The position numbers were made by a program, and so were the translations under genes. The notes beneath the pieces are model-generated. The model searched no databases, was not told the origin of the DNA, and worked only from the letters and a program-made list of their open reading frames with translations. A stretch of DNA of 64,000 nucleotides from Vulcanimicrobiota bacterium. GTDB lineage: Bacteria; Vulcanimicrobiota; Xenobia; Xenobiales; Xenobiaceae. Positions 44,608-52,804 of the stretch are shown piece by piece. The stretch's first letter is position 1. Every line of letters begins with the position of its first letter. The stretch spans positions 248,001 through 312,000 of the forward strand of contig CALUQR010000001.1 of assembly GCA_944322965.1 (NCBI GenBank). Direction: 5' to 3'.

Positions 44608-46374
44608 TTAGAGTAAGCCCGCCACCCGATAGATGTAGACGGCGGCCGGACGGTTGCGCAAATAGATGGTGCGCACCGCTTGGGCCCGCACCCGCTGGCG
44701 GTCGAGACTATCGGCGCAGACGAAGGTCTCGTTGGGGTAGGCCCGGGCCAAAGATTCCAGGCGAGTCGCTCCGGAGAGGACTTCGCGCAGAGTGTCGGCG
44801 TTGAAGGGACCGCGCACTAAGCGGGGATGGAGGCGATCGGTATAGATCCCGGCCGAGAGAGGGGGGACGGAACGTAAATTTTGTTGTTTATGCAAGTGGC
44901 GCAGGCCCATGCGGGCGCGAATAGCCGTCTGGATGGCGCGCAGTCCGGCCCCTTCGTCGAAGAAGGCTACTTTGAGGCTATTATCGGCTTTGACGAGACA
45001 GACGCCGCCATTACCCAGCGCGGCCTCCTCCATAATCTGGTAGACGCTATCGGTGAGCTCCATGAGGTCGAGGGGCGAACACTCCGGGAAGAGGCCGGCT
45101 AGAGAAGAGACGCGCATCACTAAGACCGTCACTTTAGGGGCCTCGGAGGCGGTATTTTGGGGCTGGCGGCGGTGCAGCGGTTGGGGGCGCGGAGGGGTGG
45201 GATCTTCAATAGGCAGGAAGAGAGACTCGGGCACGGAGACGATGGCCGAGGGGCGCTGGAGTTTCGCTTTGGTACGGGTCCCTAACGCTGGGGCGGGTCG
45301 AGGGCGAGCGGCGGGAGGCTCCGGGGGCTCAGAAGCGGGGAGGGGCGGGGGCGGAGTAGAGAGCGCCCTAGGCAAGAGGTCGGAATTATCCCCTAAGGTG
45401 GGAGGCTCGAGCGGGAGCTCCGTAGGAGCGGGGGGAAGGGGAGCCGCGGGCAGAGGGGTAGCGCTAGCCGACTCCAAGGGATCGGACTCTCGCGAGGGGG
45501 GAGCGGGACTTTCCGCCTGCAGGTAGTGGACCGCGCCCACGTGGAGGAGGCGGATAATCTGGACTAATTTCTCTTTGAGAGCTAAGGCGGTGGCCGGGCG
45601 GTAGCGCGGATTCTTATTCATCAGCCACAAGATGAGGGCTTCAATCTCCAGCGGGAGCTCGGGATTGACTTCGCAGGGGCGCTCCGGCTCTTGGTGGACT
45701 TGCATATACAAGACTGTGGTAGGGTCGTCGGCGGAGAAGGGGGTGAGGCCGCAGAAGAACTCGTAGAGGATGACCCCCAGAGCGTAGAGATCGGAGCGCT
45801 GGTCGGCCTCTTTGCCCGTAGCCTGTTCGGGGGCCATGTAGGAACAGGTGCCTAGAGCCGTCCCAGAGCGGGTGAGGGCGGTCAGATCGGGATTGAAGCT
45901 GAGGCGGGCCAGGCCGAAATCGAGGACCTTAATGCGGTGGAGGTGGTTGACGAAGATATTATCTGGTTTTAGATCGCGGTGGATGACCCCCCGGCAGTGG
46001 GCGTGGTAGAGGGCGTCGCAGAGCTCTACCATGAGACCCAAGAGCTCCTCGGGGGAAGGCTTATGGCGGCGGATAAATTTGCGCAGGGAGAGGCCCGTCA
46101 AGAGCTCCATGACGATAAAGGGCTGGTGGCGGTACTCGCCAAATTCGATGACGCGCACGATCCCGGGATGGTGTAACATACGCGCCGCCTGAGCCTCGCG
46201 GGCGAACCTCTTGCGAGATTGCTCGCGCTCGCAGAGTTTGGCATGCAACATCTTGACCGCGACATCTTGGCCGGTACGCTGATCGAGGGCGCGAAAGACT
46301 TCTCCCATACCGCCCTCACCTATGCGCTCTAAGAGCATGTAGCGATCCTTTAAGACGAGGCCTTCCTGATCCAT
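44608..46374 (-). CDS. Serine/threonine protein kinase fused to a cyclase-like domain
   Basis: 588 residues. An active-looking Hanks-type kinase occupies 11-275: GEGGMGEVF at 19-27, VAVKML (K41), HRDLKPDN (D134), LDFGLARL, and YMAPEQATG. A long Pro/Ala-rich linker (285-405) joins a C-terminal domain (about 413-585) resembling class III adenylate/guanylate cyclases: VTVLVMRVSSL at the place of the first metal Asp (here Arg 421), VKADNSLKVAFF where Asp 464 remains, and SGATRLESLARAYPNETFV with Arg 538. With one metal ligand replaced, cyclase activity is doubtful. There is no transmembrane segment or PASTA repeat. Ribosome site TAGGAG precedes the ATG. Confidence 0.82.
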   Translation of the reverse strand: MDQEGLVLKDRYMLLERIGEGGMGEVFRALDQRTGQDVAVKMLHAKLCEREQSRKRFAREAQAARMLHHPGIVRVIEFGEYRHQPFIVMELLTGLSLRKFIRRHKPSPEELLGLMVELCDALYHAHCRGVIHRDLKPDNIFVNHLHRIKVLDFGLARLSFNPDLTALTRSGTALGTCSYMAPEQATGKEADQRSDLYALGVILYEFFCGLTPFSADDPTTVLYMQVHQEPERPCEVNPELPLEIEALILWLMNKNPRYRPATALALKEKLVQIIRLLHVGAVHYLQAESPAPPSRESDPLESASATPLPAAPLPPAPTELPLEPPTLGDNSDLLPRALSTPPPPLPASEPPEPPAARPRPAPALGTRTKAKLQRPSAIVSVPESLFLPIEDPTPPRPQPLHRRQPQNTASEAPKVTVLVMRVSSLAGLFPECSPLDLMELTDSVYQIMEEAALGNGGVCLVKADNSLKVAFFDEGAGLRAIQTAIRARMGLRHLHKQQNLRSVPPLSAGIYTDRLHPRLVRGPFNADTLREVLSGATRLESLARAYPNETFVCADSLDRQRVRAQAVRTIYLRNRPAAVYIYRVAGLL

Positions 46375-46416
46375 CTCAGCTCCTACCTAGCGCCCCCTAG
46401 CGGCCTGAAGGCCACC

Positions 46417-49400
46417 CTAGAGCTCAAAGCGACTCTCCTCTAGATACATCTCCAGCTCTTGGCTGGGGATGCTGATCTTGACTACTTTGCCCGTCTCCAG
46501 ATCGAGATAGAAGATCATCCCCTTCTCCGTATCTAAGCGGGCGGTCTCCAGCGTCTCCCCGTTGGGCATAGTGAGCGACTCGTCGACGTCGGCGCGTTGT
46601 AAGGTCAACTCTTGGAGGCGCAGAGCTCCGGGAATGAAGGCGTGGAAGGTAAAGGTCTCGCCCTCATCCTCCGTACTGGGGGTATTGAAGGTCCCGGCCC
46701 CAGTCTCGCCCGTAGGGGCGCCCGTCGAGGGGGTAGTAGTGGTAGAGCCGTCAGCATCTTTCTCTGGGGCCGCGGAATCGGCGCTGGGCGGGGCGATAAT
46801 CTCGCTAGCCCCTACGATCCCCAGATTGGGATCGACTTGGGGAGCGCCCGGCAGGGAGGCGGCGGCGCTAGAGGGGGGCGTATCGTCTTGGACGACTACC
46901 GCGGGACTCTGCTCTACGACTAAAGCCCACTGGGAGAGGAAGCGCTGATCGATGAGGTAGGTCCCGATAGAGTAAGGGATCTGGCGCCTCTTAGGCTCGT
47001 GATCCTCAATGGGCTCCTCCCCGCTAGCGGAGTCAGCCTCCTTTTTGGCCTTATGGTCGGCCTGCTCCCCCTTAGCGGCGGGGGCGGTAGCCTTCTGACC
47101 CTCCACCTTAGGAGAGGGCGCCTCTTGCTTAGAGGTAGCCTCTAACTCGGCGGCTGCAGCTTGCGCCTCCTCTTGACGGGCGCGCTCTAACTCTTGGCCC
47201 TCCTCGTAACAGGCCATGATCTCTACTAATTGGGCGCGGCGCTCCTTAGTAGCCTCTTCCTTAGCTTGGGCGGCCGCTTCCTCTTCGGCCTTCTGGCGCT
47301 CCTCGGGGGAGATCGCCTCTTGGAGTTGGGTCGAACCCTCGTCCGTAGAGGCGGAGGCGGCCTCCTGAGAGTCGCCCTGAGCGGCTTTATCTAAACCTTG
47401 GGCCAGTTGGGCCTCCTCGGGGGTAGCCGGAGTAGCCTCCTCCTTCACCTCTTCTTGCACTTCCTCTTTAGGGGCGGCTGCGGCGGTAGAGGCGGCTTCG
47501 CTAGGAGAGGGAGTAACTACAGGGGCGGCCGGCAGGGGGACCGGCTCTAAGGCGGGCGCGGTAACTTCCTCTTCGGGCTGGGCTTCAGCTTGGGCGGCCT
47601 CCGCCTCCGCTTGGCGCTTCTCTTCCTCTAAGCGGGCCTTGGACTTGGCGGGGCGGGGCAGAGAGGGGGTGGGCTTTAACTCTAAGTCTTGCCAAATACT
47701 ATTGCCCTGGAAGGTGAAGGCCTCGCTCTGAACCCTAGTACCATTATCTTCGCTAGAGCGGAAGGCTACGGGCAGGCCCTGGGCGTTCATAGTCAACATG
47801 CTCTCAAAGATGAGAGGCTTCTCCTCGCGCAGGAGGACGGACTCCGACTTAAAGTTATAATTCTCGCCGCTAGCCTCCACCTCCATATCGTACATGTGGG
47901 AGCTCTCCAAGCCGATGAGCTCGCCCTTATGGTAGATGGAGTAGGTGCGCTTCTCGCCCATAGGCCATTTGAGGGGCTCTTTAAAGTAGCTCACCGTACG
48001 CGGAGGACGGGGAGCGAACTTTTCTACGTAAATATCCATGGCCTGCAGATCGCCGCTCTCCCAGAGGGCGATGTGGCTGGCGTTGATGAGTCCCGACTCG
48101 TTAGTAGTGGGATCGAAGGGCACCCAGCCCTCCTCCGCCCCAAACCAGGCCTCCACCCAGCGATGGGCCACGAAGGCGCCTCGACGGTAGACTAAACCGC
48201 CCACGCTGCGGGCGGGGATCTTGAGGGCGCGCAAGAGGGCTACCATCAATAAGGCCTTACTCTCCGGATTCCCCACCTGGTTCTCTAAGGTCTGGCGGGC
48301 GGAGGGCAGCGCCACCCCTTCCGCAATCTGGTTGGCGACGTAACCGTTGATACGGCTGGCAGCTTGGAAGGCGTTCTCCGATTTCCACGTGATCTCTAAG
48401 GCCTTAGTCTTTAAGGCCCCCACTTCCAATTCTACGCCAGGACAGGCCTCCAGATATTTCTGCAATTCCGGGGGCGTCTCTTCGCGGAAGGGGAAGGGGG
48501 TCTTAGGCTCTTGGGCCCCTAAGGAGGTACTGACTACGGCCCGCCCGTTCATGCGCCCCTCTTTGAGCTCTCCGTAAAATTGCTGCTTATAATTTTTGAC
48601 TTCGTGCTGGGCCAACTCCCCGCCGCGCAGGCGCAGATCTAAGAAGGCCTCTAAGTGGGAGAGCTGCTCGGGATCTTGGAAATAGACGTTAGAGAGTTCG
48701 GCGTTAGCTTTAATGCGCTGGCCCGAGCTCTTAGCTACGGTGGGAACGACCGCCTTATTGGAGCGGCGGAAGGTAAAACCGGAGCCGATCTCTTTAATCT
48801 CGGCCAATTGGTAATCTTTAGCGTAGAGGCGCACGTAGGCCAGGGGGGCGGAATTGACGTCCGTGATGCGGTAGACGAGCGTCGTATGCTTCTGGCCCTG
48901 CGCGTCGGTCCACATCTCTTTAATGGGCTTATAGACGATAGTCTGGCCTATTCCCTGCAAGATGGGATCGTAAGTCTCTAAGACGCCCCCTTCCGCGGCC
49001 GCGCGCACTAAGAGCCAGTAATGCTCGGGGAAGGTATCTAAGTGGCCCCAGAGGTTATTAAAGACTAAGAGAGGGGGCTGGCCCTTGGGAAACTTCTGCA
49101 AGTAACCTTGGGTCTTGCCGGCATAATCGTTATTCTGAGCGATAAAATCTTCCGAATATATGCAATTGACGGTCATAGCGTCTTTAGCGCTCTTATCTTT
49201 ACCCTGGACGCAGAGGAAGAGGGCGGGGCTCAAAGTCTTTTTGTCGATTTGAGCGTTGGCCGTAAATTGCAGATCTTGGACGGTATCGATACCCAATTTA
49301 ATGCGCGAGGAGGAGTCTAAGACGTAGGTCGACTGGCCCCCCAAGGTGAGCAGGCGGTTGATGCGGAAATGGGAGTAACCGACGAGCTGGCCGGCATACT

Positions 49401-49968
49401 CAATAGCGAAGTAATTATCGATGCCGACGGGGAGGTTATTCTTAATGACTCGCTCCCCCTGGGGCGTCTCCAGGGCGGGCAGAGGCTGGGCCAGCTCCAA
49501 TTTGGCGGGGCGCTCTTTGACTTTGGCCACATTCTTCTTGCGCTTGACCGGACTGGGGGCGGGCTGATACTTATCCCAAGGGTTATCTCCCGTAGCTCTA
49601 GGGAGATCGTCGTCGACGCTGGGGGCTCCCTCCGTAGCGGCCGGGGTAGGCATCTGGGTCTCTTTCTTAGGGGCCGCTCCGGGTTCCGCTTGGTACTTAT
49701 CCCAAGGGTTGGCACCCGCCGGGGAAGGGGCGGCGGGGGTACTCTCAGTAGCGGCCGGGGCCGTGGGGCTAGAGGGCGCCTTTTGAGCGGGGGCGGCTTG
49801 GTACTTATCCCAGGGGTTAGAGGTAGCAGGGGTAGAGGGGGTATTAACCTTCTCGGAGGCCGCCGCTTGGGCCAAGGAATGGGGATCGAACTTAGGTTCT
49901 TGGGCTAAGAGAGGCCAGGGGCTCAATAAGAGCAAAGTGACGGCGGTAGTGAAGGTCAGTCTGTTCAT
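46417..49968 (-). CDS. Secreted transglutaminase-like protein with NPWDKYQ repeats (1183 aa)
   Basis: A signal peptide (about 1-22) is followed by a Pro/Ala-rich stretch with three exact NPWDKYQ repeats (51-57, 87-93, 129-135). Two related beta-type modules (near 185-230 FAIEYAGQLVGYSHF and 675-715 YSIYHKGELIGLESS) flank a transglutaminase-type core (525-625): SKALLMVALLRALKIPARSV, then AHRWVEAWFG (H602) and VPFDPTTNE (D619). The usual active-site Cys position is taken by Pro 568. From about 775 to 985 the chain is Glu/Ala-rich and probably helical; a Ser/Thr/Pro segment and a final beta-rich 80 residues follow. Likely a periplasmic or surface structural protein. Confidence 0.75.
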   Translation of the reverse strand: MNRLTFTTAVTLLLLSPWPLLAQEPKFDPHSLAQAAASEKVNTPSTPATSNPWDKYQAAPAQKAPSSPTAPAATESTPAAPSPAGANPWDKYQAEPGAAPKKETQMPTPAATEGAPSVDDDLPRATGDNPWDKYQPAPSPVKRKKNVAKVKERPAKLELAQPLPALETPQGERVIKNNLPVGIDNYFAIEYAGQLVGYSHFRINRLLTLGGQSTYVLDSSSRIKLGIDTVQDLQFTANAQIDKKTLSPALFLCVQGKDKSAKDAMTVNCIYSEDFIAQNNDYAGKTQGYLQKFPKGQPPLLVFNNLWGHLDTFPEHYWLLVRAAAEGGVLETYDPILQGIGQTIVYKPIKEMWTDAQGQKHTTLVYRITDVNSAPLAYVRLYAKDYQLAEIKEIGSGFTFRRSNKAVVPTVAKSSGQRIKANAELSNVYFQDPEQLSHLEAFLDLRLRGGELAQHEVKNYKQQFYGELKEGRMNGRAVVSTSLGAQEPKTPFPFREETPPELQKYLEACPGVELEVGALKTKALEITWKSENAFQAASRINGYVANQIAEGVALPSARQTLENQVGNPESKALLMVALLRALKIPARSVGGLVYRRGAFVAHRWVEAWFGAEEGWVPFDPTTNESGLINASHIALWESGDLQAMDIYVEKFAPRPPRTVSYFKEPLKWPMGEKRTYSIYHKGELIGLESSHMYDMEVEASGENYNFKSESVLLREEKPLIFESMLTMNAQGLPVAFRSSEDNGTRVQSEAFTFQGNSIWQDLELKPTPSLPRPAKSKARLEEEKRQAEAEAAQAEAQPEEEVTAPALEPVPLPAAPVVTPSPSEAASTAAAAPKEEVQEEVKEEATPATPEEAQLAQGLDKAAQGDSQEAASASTDEGSTQLQEAISPEERQKAEEEAAAQAKEEATKERRAQLVEIMACYEEGQELERARQEEAQAAAAELEATSKQEAPSPKVEGQKATAPAAKGEQADHKAKKEADSASGEEPIEDHEPKRRQIPYSIGTYLIDQRFLSQWALVVEQSPAVVVQDDTPPSSAAASLPGAPQVDPNLGIVGASEIIAPPSADSAAPEKDADGSTTTTPSTGAPTGETGAGTFNTPSTEDEGETFTFHAFIPGALRLQELTLQRADVDESLTMPNGETLETARLDTEKGMIFYLDLETGKVVKISIPSQELEMYLEESRFEL
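49564..49818 (-). repeat. Three short in-frame repeats encoding NPWDKYQ
   Basis: Copies at 49564-49584, 49690-49710 and 49798-49818, nearly identical at the DNA level and spaced 126 and 108 bases apart, all in the same frame of the transglutaminase-like gene. Confidence 0.85.
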
Positions 49969-50025
49969 AGGGTCCTCGTTTTCCTGTTTTAGAGAGCTAA
50001 ATCCTTTTGAGGCGGGGGGCTCCCT

Positions 50026-51045
50026 CTAGGAGGCCTCCTCCTGGAATAATTCTTCTAAATAGGCGTACATTTCGGGATCGCGCTGTTGTAAGAGCGGGCG
50101 CAAATGGGGCTGGAAGAAGCCCTCCACCGACTCGGCAAAGTACTCGGCGGGATTGGTGGCCGCATATTGGGAGATGAGCCCCGTGCGCGTATTGCGGAAG
50201 CGATTCCACAGTTGGACGGAGAGGGGCAAGCGGCGCCCGTGTCCCTCGCTGAAAGCGTTGTCGTAAGCGTGGGCCATCTCGTGGCGGGCTACGGAGTGGT
50301 CGGGGCGCCCCAGCTGCTCTTCGCCTATGACTAAGAGGCGGCGGGAGGTATCGTAGAGGCCGCGCACCTGGGACCAGGGGCGCCCGTCGAAGGTCTTTTC
50401 CGAGGGGGCCACGACGTACATATTCTTGATCTTCAACTGGGTCAGCGCCTGGTGGCGATCGAGGACGATAATATGGACTCCGAAAGCTTTGATCTGGGAG
50501 ATAATCTTGGCCCCCATCGGTTCTAACTCGTCCTGGACCTTCTCGCGGTCGCTATCGTTGGGGGCGTAGTAGATCATGCGATTAATATTTTCGCGCACGG
50601 GCGAATAGAGGCGCACGGAGCGGCGGTGATGGGCCCCGGGCACGAAAGTAGAGAGCTGGATGACGCTGGGGAAGATCAGTTTCTTCTGGGGCGGGCTCTT
50701 ACTCTGTTCCGCCTCGGTGCTCTGGCGGCGGAAGGTATCGAGATCGCCCAAGAGCTCCTGGAAATTTTTCTCGGGATGCTCCTCGTCCTCTTCTTCCTCT
50801 TCCCATTGGCCGTACTTTTGCAATTTCTGGCGCAGCTTCTTCAAATAGGCCTTAGCTTCGGGAGAGAGACTGACCATATCTTCTAGATTGCCCTGCAAGG
50901 CCAAGGCGATCTGGTCTTCGATATTTTCGCCTACCTCGCGCAGGACGTGCGACTTGACGCTGCGGGCCATCTCGCGCTGGACGGCCTGCAGGTAGCCCGG
51001 GTCATAGCGGCCCAAATTGGGTCCCTGAATTCCTCCCATACCCAT
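50026..51045 (-). CDS. HExxH metallopeptidase-like protein (M34/ATLF-type fold)
   Basis: 339 residues. N-terminal half is helical and charged (EEEEEDEEHPEKN at 82-94). The C-terminal half has a zinc-binding HEMAH at 255-259 (ARHEMAHAYDNAF) and a downstream NPAEYFAES (E301/E305) that can give the third ligand, the gluzincin pattern seen in ATLF-like and Pro-Pro endopeptidase families. No signal peptide. It precedes the transglutaminase-like gene by 57 bases and has a TATAAT at 51101-51106, so it is the first gene of the leftward run ending near the hopene cyclase. Substrate unknown; similarity was judged from motifs only. Confidence 0.65.
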   Translation of the reverse strand: MGMGGIQGPNLGRYDPGYLQAVQREMARSVKSHVLREVGENIEDQIALALQGNLEDMVSLSPEAKAYLKKLRQKLQKYGQWEEEEEDEEHPEKNFQELLGDLDTFRRQSTEAEQSKSPPQKKLIFPSVIQLSTFVPGAHHRRSVRLYSPVRENINRMIYYAPNDSDREKVQDELEPMGAKIISQIKAFGVHIIVLDRHQALTQLKIKNMYVVAPSEKTFDGRPWSQVRGLYDTSRRLLVIGEEQLGRPDHSVARHEMAHAYDNAFSEGHGRRLPLSVQLWNRFRNTRTGLISQYAATNPAEYFAESVEGFFQPHLRPLLQQRDPEMYAYLEELFQEEAS

Positions 51046-51100
51046 AAGGTCTCTCTATTCGCTCCTCCTCAAATCCAAGATCTACTCCCCCCGATTGTAC

Positions 51101-51106
51101 ATTATA
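51101..51106 (-). promoter_or_regulatory. -10 element of the metallopeptidase promoter
   Basis: Minus strand reads TATAAT, 55 bases before the ATG at 51045, just after the nadE terminator. The -35 region (around 51124-51129) is A/T-rich but not a good match. A plausible start point for the transcript covering 39230-51045. Confidence 0.5.
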
Positions 51107-51133
51107 GCCCCCTCCAAGGTAAATTTAAAATAG

Positions 51134-51171
51134 TATTCCCCCGCCAGTTTTGAGGTTCTAACGGGGGAATA
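51134..51171 (-). terminator. Intrinsic terminator of nadE
   Basis: CGGGGGAATA (51162-51171) is the exact inverse of TATTCCCCCG (51134-51143) with an 18-base loop. Read on the minus strand it follows the nadE stop by 20 bases and is followed by CTATTTTAAATTT, a U-rich tract. Confidence 0.75.
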
Positions 51172-51190
51172 GGGGTTATAAGGTTAGGCT

Positions 51191-52768
51191 TTAGCGGAAG
51201 CGGTTAGTAATGGGCAGAGCGCGGTCCGTTCCCAATAAGCAGGAGGAGACCTTGAGTCCCGTGGGGCTCTGGCGCCGCTTAAATTCACTACCCTCTACTA
51301 AGCGCACGATGCGCTGGACCTCAGCTAAGGGGAAGCCGGCGGCCGCAATCTGGCCGGGGGTCTGACCCCCTTCTAAATAGAGCTCCAAGATGCGATCGAG
51401 GACTTCATATTCCGGGAGGCTGTCAGAGTCTTTTTGGTTGGGGCGCAATTCCGCTGAAGGGGGGCGATCGATAATGGCCTGAGGGATTAGCTCGCGCCCA
51501 GAGATCTCGTTGATATGGCGGCAGAGAGCCCAAACTTCCGTCTTATAGAGGTCGGCGATGGGGGCTAAACCTCCCGCTCCGTCGCCGTAGAGGGTAGAGT
51601 AACCGCAGGCCTCTTCCGACTTATTGCCCGTACAGAGCGCCAGCCAACCAAACTTATTGGAGGTAGCCATAACTAAGATAGCGCGCAAGCGGGCTTGCAG
51701 ATTCTCCTCGGTGAGATCGGCCGCTCGATCCGCAAAGAGGGGGGCTAAGAGCTCTTCTACGCTCTGGCGGGGCCCTTCAATGGGGAAGGTGTGGAGGTCG
51801 ATACCCAAGTTGCGGCAGAGCTTAGCCCCTTCGTCGTTGCTGAGATCGCTAGTGTAGCGGCTGGGCATAGCTAGGCCGTGGACGCGCTCGCTCCCCAAGG
51901 TCAAGACGGCTAAAGCGGCGCAGAGGGCGGAGTCTATCCCGCCCGAGATGCCTAAGACTACGTCGCTAAAGGAGTTTTTGCGCATATAGTCCCCTAAGCC
52001 GCATTGTAAGGCGGCTAAGTGCTCAGCCTCCCTAGAGGGGAAGGGAGCGCTGGGGGGAGCGGCGCCCTCTTCTACTAACTGCCAGAGGGCCTCCTCAGCT
52101 TTAAATAGCGAGGCTCGGGCGGCCAGGCGCCCTTGGGGGGTAAAGAGAGCGGAGCCGCCCTCCCAGATATACTGGTCTTGGCCGCCAGCTAGATTGAGTT
52201 CCACTAAGTAGGAGGCGTTCTGGCGCGCCTCTCGGGCGGCCGCGTCGGCCCTCTCTAACCAACGTCCGTGGACGTAGGGGCGAGTAACTAAACGCACGAT
52301 GAGCGCTGCTTCCGAGAGCTCAGCTCGGGCTGCAGCCAGTCGCTCGCAGGAGGTTGGAGTGCGCTCTAAACCGACCAAAACGGGCAGGTCGAGTCCCTGG
52401 AAGCGCAAGATGGGGCTGGGATCGTCCTCCCCTAAGGGTAAGTACTTGGGCTCCGCTCCCGGCTCCCAGAGGATGAGCCCCCGCTCCAGGCGGCCCTGAC
52501 GCCAACGAGAGTAACCGGTTAAGGCGCTAGTATGGCGACAGTGGCTGGCCAACTCCCTAGCCAGTTGACTCCAGCGCTCTTCAAAGTCGGAGCGCCAGAG
52601 GCTGAGTTGGTCGCTAGGAGCCCCGCTCAAGGCCTCGCCGGGGAAAAGGAGTAAGGGGGCTCCCTCCCTTTGAGCGCGCTCTAGAGCGGCTAACATGAGC
52701 TCAAAGTTCTTTTCCAGAGCGCCCAGAGTGGGATTGAGTTGGGCTACGAAGAGAGCGTTTTTTAACAT
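51191..52768 (-). CDS. nadE: NAD+ synthetase with N-terminal amidase-like domain
   Basis: Makes NAD from nicotinate adenine dinucleotide. The synthetase domain (about 255-525) is intact: P-loop GISGGIDSALCAAL, LCTGNKSEEACGYSTLYGD, PIADLYKTEVW and the end SPTGLKVSSCLLG. The N-terminal 250 residues keep the nitrilase fold (AQLNPTLGALEKNFELML, AGGQDQYIWEGG), but the glutaminase triad looks lost: the Glu of FPELAL is FPGEAL, the LPNY Lys region is rearranged, and the Cys of ICEDLW reads LERTP. So this may be an ammonia-dependent enzyme with a vestigial domain. It ends at a clear terminator, 36 bases after the preceding gene stop. Confidence 0.88.
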   Translation of the reverse strand: MLKNALFVAQLNPTLGALEKNFELMLAALERAQREGAPLLLFPGEALSGAPSDQLSLWRSDFEERWSQLARELASHCRHTSALTGYSRWRQGRLERGLILWEPGAEPKYLPLGEDDPSPILRFQGLDLPVLVGLERTPTSCERLAAARAELSEAALIVRLVTRPYVHGRWLERADAAAREARQNASYLVELNLAGGQDQYIWEGGSALFTPQGRLAARASLFKAEEALWQLVEEGAAPPSAPFPSREAEHLAALQCGLGDYMRKNSFSDVVLGISGGIDSALCAALAVLTLGSERVHGLAMPSRYTSDLSNDEGAKLCRNLGIDLHTFPIEGPRQSVEELLAPLFADRAADLTEENLQARLRAILVMATSNKFGWLALCTGNKSEEACGYSTLYGDGAGGLAPIADLYKTEVWALCRHINEISGRELIPQAIIDRPPSAELRPNQKDSDSLPEYEVLDRILELYLEGGQTPGQIAAAGFPLAEVQRIVRLVEGSEFKRRQSPTGLKVSSCLLGTDRALPITNRFR

Positions 52769-52804
52769 AAAAAGGCACTTCCTAGCCGCCGCAGCGGACT
52801 TTAT

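Noticed and set aside
46562-46948. Plus-strand open frames antisense to the transglutaminase-like gene
   Set aside because: Low-complexity Gly/Ser/Val products opposite a continuous gene with a signal peptide and domains.
49564-49818. Three similar 21-base repeats as a possible CRISPR
   Set aside because: They are in frame inside a gene, encode the same heptapeptide, and have uneven coding spacers.
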